Of a stretch of DNA of 30,670 nucleotides, positions 1-7,341 are shown one piece after another. The position numbers and the translations under genes are program-made. The number at the start of each line of letters is the position of its first letter. The stretch's first letter is position 1. This DNA comes from a virus, in IMG/VR virus record IMGVR_UViG_3300025120_000314, positions 1 to 30,670 of that record. One strand, written 5' to 3'. The notes below the pieces were generated by a model, which saw nothing but the letters and a program-made list of their open reading frames with translations, did not search any database and was not told the origin of the DNA.

Positions 1-1
1 A

Positions 2-112
2 GCAGGTGAGTACCATCAGTTCATGGCTCATCAAGAGACTGAGGCTCTGGAAATATACTGGACAGAGCTAAGTCATAATGATATCATACGAGAAAATGTA
101 GGAGGAATATAA
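2..112 (+). CDS. 3' end of an unknown protein, cut by the window edge
   Basis: An open frame enters from the left edge and encodes 36 residues before a TAA, ending in RENVGGI. The start lies outside the window. The fragment is polar, with several His, Gln and Glu residues, and I do not recognise it. Its stop overlaps the ATG of the next small ORF (TAATG), the same tight coupling seen throughout this strand, which supports it being real coding sequence. No function is assigned. Confidence 0.5.
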   Translation, partial: AGEYHQFMAHQETEALEIYWTELSHNDIIRENVGGI

Positions 113-192
113 TGATAACAATACTAGTGGTGATTTTAACAGTGCCTACTATACTAGATGTAATAGATATAGTAGTCACAAAAGTTTTATAA
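112..192 (+). CDS. tiny hydrophobic peptide (26 aa), possible membrane peptide
   Basis: A 26-residue ORF begins at an ATG that overlaps the upstream stop (TAATG). A very good Shine-Dalgarno, GGAGG at 101-105, lies 6 bases before the start. Nearly all residues are Ile, Val, Leu or Thr, with two Asp and one Lys near the C-terminus, so it could be a single membrane-spanning helix. It precedes another hydrophobic mini-ORF and the membrane-anchored SleB hydrolase gene. A lysis accessory or leader peptide would fit, but this is inferred only from position and hydrophobicity. Confidence 0.45.
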   Translation: MITILVVILTVPTILDVIDIVVTKVL

Positions 193-205
193 AGGAGATA
201 TATAA

Positions 206-244
206 ATGATTTGGATTATATTAGCATTACTAGGTGTACTATGA
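206..244 (+). CDS. 12-residue hydrophobic leader ORF
   Basis: The ORF encodes MIWIILALLGVL and stops. AGGAG at 193-197 sits 8 bases before the ATG, an ideal distance. Its stop overlaps the next ATG (ATGA at 241-244), so ribosomes finishing this peptide could restart on the following gene, which has no good Shine-Dalgarno of its own. It may act as a translational-coupling leader or a very short membrane peptide. An ORF this short could also be chance. Confidence 0.35.
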   Translation: MIWIILALLGVL

Positions 245-423
245 CATACATAATAGTTCAGATAGAAAATCCTATGGACTTAGAGAGTATGTCTATACTA
301 CCAGATGAAAATGATCTAAAAGTTAAACAATTTATTAATCAAGAAGATGCTGTTAGGTTTTTAGATAAGCATGGTATGCTCGAAGAACTTGAGTATGATG
401 CAAAGATTGTGAGGTTACATTGA
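241..423 (+). CDS. small hypothetical protein (60 aa)
   Basis: I place the start at ATG 241 because it overlaps the stop of the preceding mini-ORF as ATGA. A longer reading from TTG 211 is possible but has poorer ribosome-binding-site spacing. The product begins MTYIIVQIENP and is mildly acidic, with an N-terminal beta-like stretch and a helix-prone middle; the segment EDAVRFLDKHG looks like an amphipathic helix. No family is recognised. The stop overlaps the TTG start of the SleB-type hydrolase gene, so both are probably translated from one message. Confidence 0.55.
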   Translation: MTYIIVQIENPMDLESMSILPDENDLKVKQFINQEDAVRFLDKHGMLEELEYDAKIVRLH

Positions 424-911
424 AATATTTAATAAGGTATATGTTATTTATGATTGTATTAACGGTAATCTTTTATAGTTTACCTAGTAAATCCAATGAC
501 TTAGACTGCTTAGTTGAAGCAGTATACTATGAGGCTAGGTCAGAAGGAATAATACCTAAGATAGCAGTAGCTAATGTAATACTACAAAGAGTTAAAGATA
601 AGAGGTATCCTTCTACAATCTGTAATGTAGTACACCAAGGTAAACATAGTAATGGTAGGATCATACGTAACAAATGTCAGTTCAGTTATTACTGTGATGG
701 TAAGAAAGAAAGAGTAAAAGATTATACATCCTTACTAGAAGTATTAGATGTAGCATCTTTAGTACTGGAGGGTGTGCTTCTTGAAAGAACTCAAGGAGCT
801 ACCCACTACCATGCTTACTATGTTAAACCAAGATGGTCTATCAATAAAAGGTTTAAGAATTTAGGTAGGGTAGGAGCGCACATCTTTTATCTTGACAAAG
901 GTAATCAATAG
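420..911 (+). CDS. SleB-type cell wall hydrolase with N-terminal membrane anchor (likely endolysin)
   Basis: This 163-residue protein belongs to the SleB/CwlJ hydrolase family (Hydrolase_2), whose members cut peptidoglycan glycan strands. Family signatures visible are EAVYYEARSEG at about 33-43, where Glu38 is the likely catalytic acid, then IAVANVILQRV, a YPSTICNVV segment and CQFSYYCDG. Residues 1-22 are hydrophobic after two basic residues, so the protein is probably exported or held in the inner membrane as a signal-anchor (SAR-like) endolysin. The start is TTG 420, overlapping the previous stop, with GAGG at 411-414 five bases upstream. It is the best endolysin candidate on this strand; the holin lies about 12.5 kb downstream. 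The end of the gene carries a promoter-like TTGACA (892-897). Confidence 0.85.
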   Translation: MKYLIRYMLFMIVLTVIFYSLPSKSNDLDCLVEAVYYEARSEGIIPKIAVANVILQRVKDKRYPSTICNVVHQGKHSNGRIIRNKCQFSYYCDGKKERVKDYTSLLEVLDVASLVLEGVLLERTQGATHYHAYYVKPRWSINKRFKNLGRVGAHIFYLDKGNQ

Positions 912-920
912 GAGTATACT
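892..920 (+). promoter_or_regulatory. sigma70-type promoter candidate
   Basis: TTGACA (892-897), 17 bases, then TATACT (915-920), one mismatch from consensus. It straddles the end of the SleB gene. Predicted initiation near 927 would be just inside the 922 ORF, so transcripts would mainly serve genes from 1064 onward, including primase and polymerase. Confidence 0.5.
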
Positions 921-921
921 A

Positions 922-1071
922 ATGTATAATAAAGAATTAGATAAAGTAATACGTACTAAAACAGATCCACTTCATAAGCATATCGAAATACTTAAGAAAA
1001 GAATAGAAGAGTTAGAAGAAACTAATAAAAAAATAAAAGGTACAACTAAATGGGTAGAGGACAATGACTGA
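922..1071 (+). CDS. small charged helical protein (49 aa)
   Basis: The ATG at 922 follows AGGAG (910-914) at good spacing. The 49-residue product is Lys/Glu-rich, and the middle (residues about 20-37, HIEILKKRIEELEETNKK) is a strong amphipathic coiled-coil-like helix. It ends WVEDND. Its stop overlaps the ATG of the next gene. It resembles no family I can name; a short coiled-coil of this kind could bind a phage or host protein. It fits the compact early-gene organisation. Confidence 0.55.
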   Translation: MYNKELDKVIRTKTDPLHKHIEILKKRIEELEETNKKIKGTTKWVEDND

Positions 1072-1246
1072 AAACTTATGGGAACGAGAGAGGAAAGATT
1101 TATATTACTCTAAAATTAAAGAGTACCAAGAAGAAGGCTATGATCTACCAGAGTCTAAGTCTCTAGCTAAGAAAGAAGTAGGTGAGATCATGAAGGATAG
1201 GGAAAGTTTTGTATCACAGATATGGAATAGCTCTTATGAAGAATAA
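1064..1246 (+). CDS. small hypothetical protein (60 aa)
   Basis: The 60-residue product begins MTENLWERERKDLYYSKIKE and is highly charged and probably all helical. The start ATG overlaps the previous stop by 8 bases, and the end overlaps the next gene, so it belongs to a run of coupled small early genes before the primase. No domain is recognised. Small proteins in this position are often phage takeover or accessory factors, but nothing in the sequence shows that here. Confidence 0.55.
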   Translation: MTENLWERERKDLYYSKIKEYQEEGYDLPESKSLAKKEVGEIMKDRESFVSQIWNSSYEE

Positions 1247-1403
1247 AAAATGGGAATTAATTCTTGAGAAAGATTTAGGTAAGATTGGTATTGAAACCTT
1301 TAACAGTAAGGAGCAAGCAGAAGAAGAGCGAGACAATAGGAATAGACTTTGTGTTGCTATGTGTTGTTCTCCTGATATTAATTACATAATAAAAGAGGTG
1401 TAG
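1236..1403 (+). CDS. small hypothetical protein (55 aa)
   Basis: I choose ATG 1236 (MKNKKWELILE), which overlaps the end of the upstream gene, rather than the in-frame TTG 1209. The product is 55 residues, with a basic N-terminus, a helical SKEQAEEERDNRNR stretch and a late Cys pair (AMCCSPD). I do not recognise it. The stop at 1403 is one base before the primase-helicase ATG, so it is probably co-translated with that gene. Confidence 0.5.
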   Translation: MKNKKWELILEKDLGKIGIETFNSKEQAEEERDNRNRLCVAMCCSPDINYIIKEV

Positions 1404-1404
1404 T

Positions 1405-3051
1405 ATGTCTAATGCTAAGATGGGGGAATGTCCTAAGTGTGGGTCTAGTGATGCCAACGCTACGTATCCCGAAGATGGGCATTCATATTGTTACAGTTGT
1501 CATGTTTACTCTAAAGGAGATAAAGGAATGGAACAGCAAGCCAAGGTAGTACCAATAAATAATCCTGCTACATCTACACTTAAAAGTGTGGGACAAGTAG
1601 CTGACATACCTGAACGTAAGATTAAGAAAGATACCTGTAAGAAATATAACACACAAATTATGCGATCTGGTAACACAACTACGCATCACATCTATCAGTA
1701 CTTTGACAGAGAAGGTAAGCATATAGCTAACAAGGTACGTGAGGTACAAGGTAAAAAGTTTTGGTCTGAAGGTAATCTTGCAAGCTCTGGATTGTTTGGT
1801 GAGAATATCTTTGCGGCTAGGGGTAAGTACGTTACTATATGTGAAGGTGAGATAGATGCTATGTCTGCCTATGAGATGCTTGGTTCTAAGTGGGCTGTTG
1901 TATCTATCAAGAATGGTGCAGCATCAGCACTAGAGAATTGTCGTAGGTCTTTTGAATACCTTAATAAGTTTGAGCGTGTAGTAATTTGTTTTGATAATGA
2001 TAAACCAGGACAAGAAGCCGCTATTAAAGTAGCTGAGTTGTTTGATCCTAACAAAGCTAAGATTGTTACCCTTGGTCTTAAGGATGCCAACGAATACCTT
2101 AAGACTAATCAAGGTAAGAAGTTTAGTGAGGATTGGTGGAATGCTAAAGAGTTTACACCAGCAGGTATCGTAAACCTAGCAGAGTTAGGTGATACCCTAT
2201 ACGATGAGAAAGATTGTGAGACAGTACCTTATCCTTGGCAGGGGCTTAATGAGAAGACCTATGGCATACGTACTGGTGAACTAGTAACCTTTACTAGTGG
2301 TGCTGGGATGGGTAAGTCCAGTATCATACGTGAGCTAATGCATCACATCATGAAAGTAAGTAAGGATAACATTGGTGTCTTAGCTATGGAAGAAAGTATT
2401 AAGAATACTGCATTCAATCTTATGAGTGTAGAAGCTAATCAAAGATTATACATCAAAGAAATTAGAGATAAGTTTACCCGTGAACAACTTACTACATGGC
2501 AAGATGCTACCGTAGGTACTGGTAGGTTCTTTGCCTTCGATCACTTCGGATCTATCTCCAACGATGAGATACTAGGAAGGGTTAGGTTTATGGCTAGTGG
2601 ACTAGGATGTAAGTGGATCATACTTGATCACCTATCTATCTTAGTATCAGGTCAGGAAGATAATGGTGATGAACGTAAGTCTATCGACATCCTAATGACC
2701 AAGCTACGCTCTCTTGTAGAGGCTACAGGCATAGGCTTATTACTTGTTAGCCACCTACGTAGGCCATCAGGTGATAGAGGTCATGAGGATGGACGAGAGG
2801 TGTCTCTGTCACACCTAAGAGGGTCAGCATCTATTGCTCACCTATCTGATAGTGTGATTGCATTGGAACGTAATCAACAAGCAGACGATGAGGTAGAAGC
2901 TAACACTACAGTGCTACGTATCCTTAAGAATAGATACACTGGTGACACTGGTGCATGTTGTCACTTGCATTATGATAAAGAAACTGGTAGAATGACTGAG
3001 ATAAATAATCCCTTTGAGGAGAACCAAGAAGATGACAACGGCAATAGTTGA
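1405..3051 (+). CDS. T7 gp4-like primase-helicase
   Basis: This 548-residue protein unwinds the replication fork and lays down RNA primers, as T7 gp4 does. In order: a zinc-binding primase domain with Cys9, Cys12, Cys29 and Cys32; a TOPRIM fold with Glu147 (CEGEIDA) and the Asp197-Asn-Asp199 pair (ICFDND); and a RecA/DnaB-type helicase with Walker A GAGMGKSS at 299-306 and a Walker B-like ILDH around Asp408. A later SHLRRPSG and SLSHLRGSASIAH region fits the arginine-finger and DNA-loop part of hexameric helicases. Length matches T7 gp4 (566). The last 20 bases overlap the DNA polymerase start, as expected for a coupled replisome operon. Confidence 0.95.
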   Translation: MSNAKMGECPKCGSSDANATYPEDGHSYCYSCHVYSKGDKGMEQQAKVVPINNPATSTLKSVGQVADIPERKIKKDTCKKYNTQIMRSGNTTTHHIYQYFDREGKHIANKVREVQGKKFWSEGNLASSGLFGENIFAARGKYVTICEGEIDAMSAYEMLGSKWAVVSIKNGAASALENCRRSFEYLNKFERVVICFDNDKPGQEAAIKVAELFDPNKAKIVTLGLKDANEYLKTNQGKKFSEDWWNAKEFTPAGIVNLAELGDTLYDEKDCETVPYPWQGLNEKTYGIRTGELVTFTSGAGMGKSSIIRELMHHIMKVSKDNIGVLAMEESIKNTAFNLMSVEANQRLYIKEIRDKFTREQLTTWQDATVGTGRFFAFDHFGSISNDEILGRVRFMASGLGCKWIILDHLSILVSGQEDNGDERKSIDILMTKLRSLVEATGIGLLLVSHLRRPSGDRGHEDGREVSLSHLRGSASIAHLSDSVIALERNQQADDEVEANTTVLRILKNRYTGDTGACCHLHYDKETGRMTEINNPFEENQEDDNGNS

Positions 3052-4666
3052 TATCGAAACTGATAGTCTTGATGCTACTCTTATACATTGTATAGTAGCT
3101 TGTGACTATACTACTGGTAAAGAAAAAGTGTGGATACAAGATGAGTGTTCTCAGTTTGCATCTTGGTCTAAGAAGATTGATACTTTTATTATGCATAATG
3201 GTGTAAGCTTTGATGCACCAGTTCTTAATCGACTAACAGGATCTAATATAAAACTATCTCAAGTAAGGGATACTCTGATAGAGTCTCAACTTTACAATCC
3301 TATTAGAGATAAAGGACACTCACTAGCATCATGGGGTCAGCGACTAGGATTTCCTAAGGGAGATCATACTGAGTTTGAGTACTACTCATCTCAGATGTTA
3401 GAGTATTGTAAGCAAGATGTACGTGTTACTAGGAAGGTGGCACAAGCATTAGAGATAGAGGCTAAGAAGTTTTCTTCTAAGTCTTATGTCTTGGAAAGAA
3501 AAGTAAGAGCTATAGTAGATCAACAAGAAAAGAATGGTTTTTGTTTTAACTTACAGGAAGCTATACCTTTTCTTGCTGGACTTGAAGATGAGTTACATAT
3601 CTTAGAAGATAAGGCTCAAGAGATCTTTGAACCTACTGAAGTAGTGATGAAAACTAAGACTAAGTACATACCATTTAACATTGGCTCTCGTAAGCAGATA
3701 GCTGAACGTCTAATAGGATTAGGATGGAAACCTACACACCATACAGATAAAGGTAATGTAATAGTCAGTGAAGAAATACTATCTAAGATTAAACTACCAG
3801 AGGCTGAGATGTTTAGCCGATACTTTTTATTACAGAAACGTACTGGCTTACTCAAAGCCTGGATTAAAGCATGTGAAGACGATGATAGAGTTAGAGGTAG
3901 AGTAATGACCCTTCGTACCGTGACAGGCAGGATGGCACATAACTCTCCTAACATGGCTCAAGTTCCAGCAATCTATTCACCTTATGGTAAGGAATGTAGA
4001 TCGTTATGGACTGTCTCTAATCCAGATACACATACCTTGATTGGTACTGATGCATCTGGGTTAGAGCTACGTTGTCTTGCTCATTACATGAATGATCCTG
4101 ACTTTACCAATGAAGTTCTTAATGGTGATGTACATACAGCTAACATGAAAGCTGCTGGTCTTACTGATCGTGACCAAGCTAAGACTTTTATCTATGCATT
4201 CTTGTATGGTGCTGGCCCTGCTAAGATAGGTAAAGTAGTTGGTGGTAATGCTAAGAGAGGACAACAGTTAATAGCTACGTTCTTATCTAACATGCCGAAG
4301 CTTAAGAAGCTAAGAGATGATGTTGCTAAGTGGTCTAAGAATGGTACTATACCTGCTCTTGATGGTAGGTTATTGCATATTAGGTCAGAACACGCAGCAG
4401 TTAATACATTACTACAAGGTGCAGGAGCTATCATATGTAAGCAATGGCTTGTGCATATCACTGAACGTATACGTAAGTCAGGTGTTGATGCTAAGTTAGT
4501 TGCATCTATACATGATGAATACCAATTCGAAGTAGCTAAGAAAGATGCTCAAAGGTTTGGTAAGATTACCAAGGATGCAATGAAAGATACTGAGAAGACA
4601 CTGAAGGTTAAGTGTCCTCTTGATTGTGAGTTTAAAACTGGTACAACATGGAGTGATACGCACTAA
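3032..4666 (+). CDS. family A DNA polymerase with 3'-5' exonuclease (T7-like)
   Basis: The replicative polymerase is 544 residues from ATG 3032; a TTG six codons upstream is also open but less likely. The DnaQ-like proofreading motif I is near the start (VDIETD, Asp7 and Glu9). Polymerase motif A is DASGLELR (Asp340), motif B is RDQAKTFIYAFLYGAG (Arg380, Lys384, Tyr388) and motif C is HDE (494-496), so all catalytic residues are present. Tyr388 occupies the E. coli Pol I Phe762 position and matches T7 Tyr526. The protein is about 160 residues shorter than T7 gp5, so it may lack a full thioredoxin-binding insertion. It follows the primase-helicase and overlaps its end; the next gene begins at its stop codon. 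Confidence 0.95.
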   Translation: MTTAIVDIETDSLDATLIHCIVACDYTTGKEKVWIQDECSQFASWSKKIDTFIMHNGVSFDAPVLNRLTGSNIKLSQVRDTLIESQLYNPIRDKGHSLASWGQRLGFPKGDHTEFEYYSSQMLEYCKQDVRVTRKVAQALEIEAKKFSSKSYVLERKVRAIVDQQEKNGFCFNLQEAIPFLAGLEDELHILEDKAQEIFEPTEVVMKTKTKYIPFNIGSRKQIAERLIGLGWKPTHHTDKGNVIVSEEILSKIKLPEAEMFSRYFLLQKRTGLLKAWIKACEDDDRVRGRVMTLRTVTGRMAHNSPNMAQVPAIYSPYGKECRSLWTVSNPDTHTLIGTDASGLELRCLAHYMNDPDFTNEVLNGDVHTANMKAAGLTDRDQAKTFIYAFLYGAGPAKIGKVVGGNAKRGQQLIATFLSNMPKLKKLRDDVAKWSKNGTIPALDGRLLHIRSEHAAVNTLLQGAGAIICKQWLVHITERIRKSGVDAKLVASIHDEYQFEVAKKDAQRFGKITKDAMKDTEKTLKVKCPLDCEFKTGTTWSDTH

Positions 4667-5136
4667 TGACACATAACAATAGAAGATTTGATAAGAAATC
4701 ATATGAAGCTAATGATGCTAGAGCTAAGAAAGCTATGGTAAATTACTTAACACTTCATAACTTTACTGATATTGTAGATAAAGAAGATTATTATTTTGAT
4801 GTCTCAGCTAATAAGAAAGACCAAAAGTTTTTCTTTGAGGTTGAGATTAAAAATCAATGGGGTTCTAATTGGAATCCTTCTTGGGAGGAGGTACGTATTC
4901 CTCAACGTAAACAAAGATTGATCAATAGAAAGGAGAAAGATTACCCAGACCATGAACTATATTTTGTTATCTTTAATACAGATTGTACTCAGGCTTGGTT
5001 CATTAAAGATAAAACTGTAGATGAATCGAGTGTAGGTACTATACAAAACTCTACTAGAATAGGTGAGCCACATCTAAAAGAACCTTTCTTTCATATACCT
5101 ATAGACAAAGCTAAAAAAATTCAAATTAGTTGTTGA
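4666..5136 (+). CDS. predicted PD-(D/E)XK-type small nuclease
   Basis: This 156-residue protein has a pattern typical of the restriction-endonuclease fold: Asp45 in YYFDVS, then FEVEIK with Glu60 and Lys62 as the (D/E)xK pair, then an alpha/beta tail (LYFVIFN, AWFI). A VRIPQRKQRL segment follows the core, like the basic helix after the catalytic strand in several such enzymes. It directly follows polymerase, overlapping its stop, so a role in DNA processing such as branch resolution (the job of T7 endonuclease I) or host DNA degradation is plausible. I cannot show homology to T7 gp3. The fold assignment rests on motif spacing only. Confidence 0.5.
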   Translation: MTHNNRRFDKKSYEANDARAKKAMVNYLTLHNFTDIVDKEDYYFDVSANKKDQKFFFEVEIKNQWGSNWNPSWEEVRIPQRKQRLINRKEKDYPDHELYFVIFNTDCTQAWFIKDKTVDESSVGTIQNSTRIGEPHLKEPFFHIPIDKAKKIQISC

Positions 5137-5161
5137 CCTATAGAAATATGTGTGGTATAAT
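5133..5161 (+). promoter_or_regulatory. sigma70-type promoter before the SSB gene
   Basis: TTGACC (5133-5138), a 17-base spacer, then a perfect TATAAT (5156-5161). It lies in one of the few real intergenic gaps of this strand, 62 bases before the SSB start, leaving about 55 bases of 5' leader. Only one base differs from the full host consensus. Confidence 0.75.
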
Positions 5162-5222
5162 TACGTTCTAATTAATTTAAACTCATGTCACAATAGAGTG
5201 ACGATAGAAAAAGGAAATAGAA

Positions 5223-5696
5223 ATGAATGATCCAATATATGTTACAGGTAAATGCCATTACGCTTCTCTCGTAGAGCCTAACACTAAGTTCGAGCCAGTG
5301 TGGTCAATTCAAATTGAAGTAGATGATACCAACCGTCCAGTGATTGAAGGTGCTGGACTTACAATCTCTAACAAAGGTGATGATCGTGGAGACTTTGTTA
5401 CTATTAAACGTAAGGTAGCTAGAGCAGATGGTACTAAGAAACAAGGACCAATAGTAAAAGACTCTCAGAATAATGACTGGGATGGTAAGTTGATTGCTAA
5501 TGGTAGTACTGTTAATGTTAAGGCTATCCCATTTGAGTGGAGTTATGCTGGGAAGTCAGGTATATCTGCTGACTTAGCTGCTGTACAAGTAGTAGACTTT
5601 ATTGAGTACAGTGGTGGCACAGGTACTGACTTTGATGTTGTTCCTGGTGGCTATGTAACCCCAATAGTTGAAGAAGATATTCCTTTCGCCTCTTAA
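5223..5696 (+). CDS. single-stranded DNA-binding protein, T7 gp2.5-like
   Basis: This 157-residue protein has an OB-fold-like N-terminal part, the diagnostic FDVVPGGYV segment near residue 138, and an acidic C-terminal tail ending EEDIPFAS. Such tails in SSB proteins recruit polymerase and helicase and regulate DNA binding. It coats single-stranded DNA at the fork and in recombination. It has its own promoter (5133-5161), a GGAAATAG ribosome-site region before the ATG and a strong terminator just downstream, so it is probably made at high level on a short transcript separate from its neighbours. It sits next to PolA and the recombination genes. Confidence 0.85.
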   Translation: MNDPIYVTGKCHYASLVEPNTKFEPVWSIQIEVDDTNRPVIEGAGLTISNKGDDRGDFVTIKRKVARADGTKKQGPIVKDSQNNDWDGKLIANGSTVNVKAIPFEWSYAGKSGISADLAAVQVVDFIEYSGGTGTDFDVVPGGYVTPIVEEDIPFAS

Positions 5697-5714
5697 TTTA
5701 AACTAAGGGAGACT

Positions 5715-5755
5715 TGGGGGTAGAGATTGTGTGTGGTTTCTACCCCTATTTTTTT
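5715..5755 (+). terminator. intrinsic terminator after the SSB gene
   Basis: GGGGTAGA (5717-5724) pairs perfectly with TCTACCCC (5739-5746). One A-T and one G-T pair can extend the stem inward to 10 bp around a 10-base loop. A run of seven T (5749-5755) follows. This is a textbook rho-independent terminator that isolates the SSB transcript. Confidence 0.85.
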
Positions 5756-5774
5756 AAAATAGGAGATAAACTAA

Positions 5775-6089
5775 ATGAAAAATCAAACTTCATCATATCC
5801 TTATTATCCGGGATTTAAAGATAAGGAAGGTACTACCTCTGCTGAAGCTGCTGAATTAATAGCACCAGACAGTAAAACAATTAGAGAGAAAGTCTTTAAT
5901 ATTATCAAACAGAAAAAAACTTTTGGTGCAACTGCTGATGAAGCAGCAGAGTTATTAAACTCAAGTCGTTTCACAGTTAGACCAAGAGTTACGGAATTAT
6001 ATAAACAAGGTAAGATAGAAAGAACAGTTACAAGAAAAAATGATAGTTCTAGAAATGCTTATGTTTATATAGTTAAGGAACAATTATGA
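5775..6089 (+). CDS. winged helix-turn-helix DNA-binding protein (104 aa)
   Basis: After a flexible N-terminus rich in Tyr, Pro and Ser (residues 1-20), residues about 35-100 form a winged-helix pattern: GATADEAAELLNSSRFTVRP gives the recognition helices, RVTELYKQGKIER the next helix, and the tail ends in a beta wing (AYVYIVKE). This resembles the small HTH proteins found beside exonuclease genes in many phages. AGGAG precedes the ATG, and the stop overlaps the exonuclease start. It may regulate the downstream genes or guide a DNA enzyme; the sequence does not tell which. It is the first gene after the terminator and has no recognisable promoter of its own. Confidence 0.7.
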   Translation: MKNQTSSYPYYPGFKDKEGTTSAEAAELIAPDSKTIREKVFNIIKQKKTFGATADEAAELLNSSRFTVRPRVTELYKQGKIERTVTRKNDSSRNAYVYIVKEQL

Positions 6090-6946
6090 AAACAATAGAT
6101 ACATTAGTTAAAGACATATACGATTTGTTTTCTCTTGATCCAATTAAAATGGATGAGCAGGAAGTAGATAAACATATTGATACCTTTGGTGAGATGCTTA
6201 AGGTACACATCAAAGCGTTCATGTACGAAGAGCCTCGTACTAGGGGAAATCTTAGACTATCTGCAATAGGTAAACCTGATCGACAGTTATGGTATGATGT
6301 CAATAGTAAGAAAGATATTGAAGACCTACCACCTAGTACACGTATTAAGTTTCTATATGGTTATATCTTAGAAGAACTTCTTCTACTATGTGCCTCTATT
6401 GCAGGTCATAAGGTTACCGATCAACAGAAAGAAGTTAGTGTTGAAGGTGTCTTAGGGCATCAAGATGCTATGATAGATGATATCTTAGTTGATTGTAAGA
6501 GTGCATCAGGCTTTAGCTTCAAGAAGTTTAAAGATAATAAGTTACTTGAAGATGATCCCTTTGGCTATATAGGACAGATCTCTGCCTATGCTCAAGCTAA
6601 CGGTGTCAATGAAGCAGCATTCTTAGTGATAGATAAATCAAGTGGGGAGATATGTCTTACCCCTGTACATCAGATGGAGATGGACAATGCTAAAAACAGA
6701 GTCAAGCATCTTAAAGGAATGGTTAGGCATACTAGTGTTCCTGATAAGTGTTATTCTCCAGTACCTGATGGTGAGTCTGGTAATCTTAAGCTTGCTATTG
6801 GTTGTATTTATTGTAATCATAAGCGAGAGTGTTGGTCTGATGCTAATCAAGGGAAAGGATTACGTGCATTTAAATATGCCAGAGGTCTTAACTACTTGGT
6901 TAAAGTATCTAAGGAACCTAAAGTTGAAGAGGTAGTTAACTGGTAA
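6086..6946 (+). CDS. PD-(D/E)XK exonuclease, Cas4/AddB-like with C-terminal cysteine cluster
   Basis: This 286-residue nuclease resembles RecB/Cas4-family exonucleases. The active site is readable: Glu96/97 in YILEELLL, GHQD (His125, Asp127), VDCKS (Asp136-x-Lys138) and the QISAY motif (Gln164, Tyr168). C-terminally Cys240-x2-Cys243-x5-Cys249 has the spacing of the Cas4 and AddB iron-sulfur 'staple', with Cys222 just upstream. The usual early Cys of Cas4 appears replaced (SAIGKPDRQLWY, Asp at the expected site), so Cys222 may be the fourth ligand. Its likely role is degradation of host DNA or DNA end processing and recombination, filling the place of T7 gp6. It overlaps the HTH gene before it and touches the GIY-YIG gene after it. 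Confidence 0.8.
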   Translation: MKTIDTLVKDIYDLFSLDPIKMDEQEVDKHIDTFGEMLKVHIKAFMYEEPRTRGNLRLSAIGKPDRQLWYDVNSKKDIEDLPPSTRIKFLYGYILEELLLLCASIAGHKVTDQQKEVSVEGVLGHQDAMIDDILVDCKSASGFSFKKFKDNKLLEDDPFGYIGQISAYAQANGVNEAAFLVIDKSSGEICLTPVHQMEMDNAKNRVKHLKGMVRHTSVPDKCYSPVPDGESGNLKLAIGCIYCNHKRECWSDANQGKGLRAFKYARGLNYLVKVSKEPKVEEVVNW

Positions 6947-7341
6947 TGCATTGGAAATATAGTACTAAGCCTAACCTAACTAAGTTTGGTTTTGTTTATT
7001 GCATAACTAATATTAAAACCAGGCAAGCTTATATAGGTTGTAAACAATACTTTAATTATAAAAAAGGTAAGAAGAAAGCTGAGTCTAATTGGAAGTCTTA
7101 CATGGGGTCTAGTAAACATTTACTTGAAGACATAGATAAATTAGGTAAAGATAATTTTAAATTTGAAATGATAGCTGAGTTTAAAAACAAACGAAGCTTG
7201 CGTTACTACGAGTGTTACTATCAAATGAAACATAATGTTTTATGTAGTACACTCGAAGGAACTGACTCACCTGCATACTATAATAACTATGTAGGTGGTA
7301 AGTTCTATAGGCCAGTGGAAGAATATTATGATAGAGAGTGA
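6946..7341 (+). CDS. GIY-YIG-like nuclease domain protein
   Basis: The 131-residue product carries a variant GIY-YIG core: GFVYCI at 15-20 and AYIGCKQ at 28-34. A WKSYMGSS segment and RYYECYYQ follow, with Glu89 in the place of the metal-binding Glu. Many phages carry such stand-alone domains, either as free-standing homing endonucleases or as recombination nucleases. No DNA-binding NUMOD-type tail is visible, and the gene does not interrupt another gene. It starts at the exonuclease stop (TAATG), which argues for integration in the recombination operon more than for recent mobility. Confidence 0.7.
   Translation: MHWKYSTKPNLTKFGFVYCITNIKTRQAYIGCKQYFNYKKGKKKAESNWKSYMGSSKHLLEDIDKLGKDNFKFEMIAEFKNKRSLRYYECYYQMKHNVLCSTLEGTDSPAYYNNYVGGKFYRPVEEYYDRE

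Noticed and set aside
6946-7341. Recently inserted homing endonuclease
   Set aside because: The gene fits the operon with start/stop overlaps, does not split a neighbour, and shows no intron or insertion footprint.
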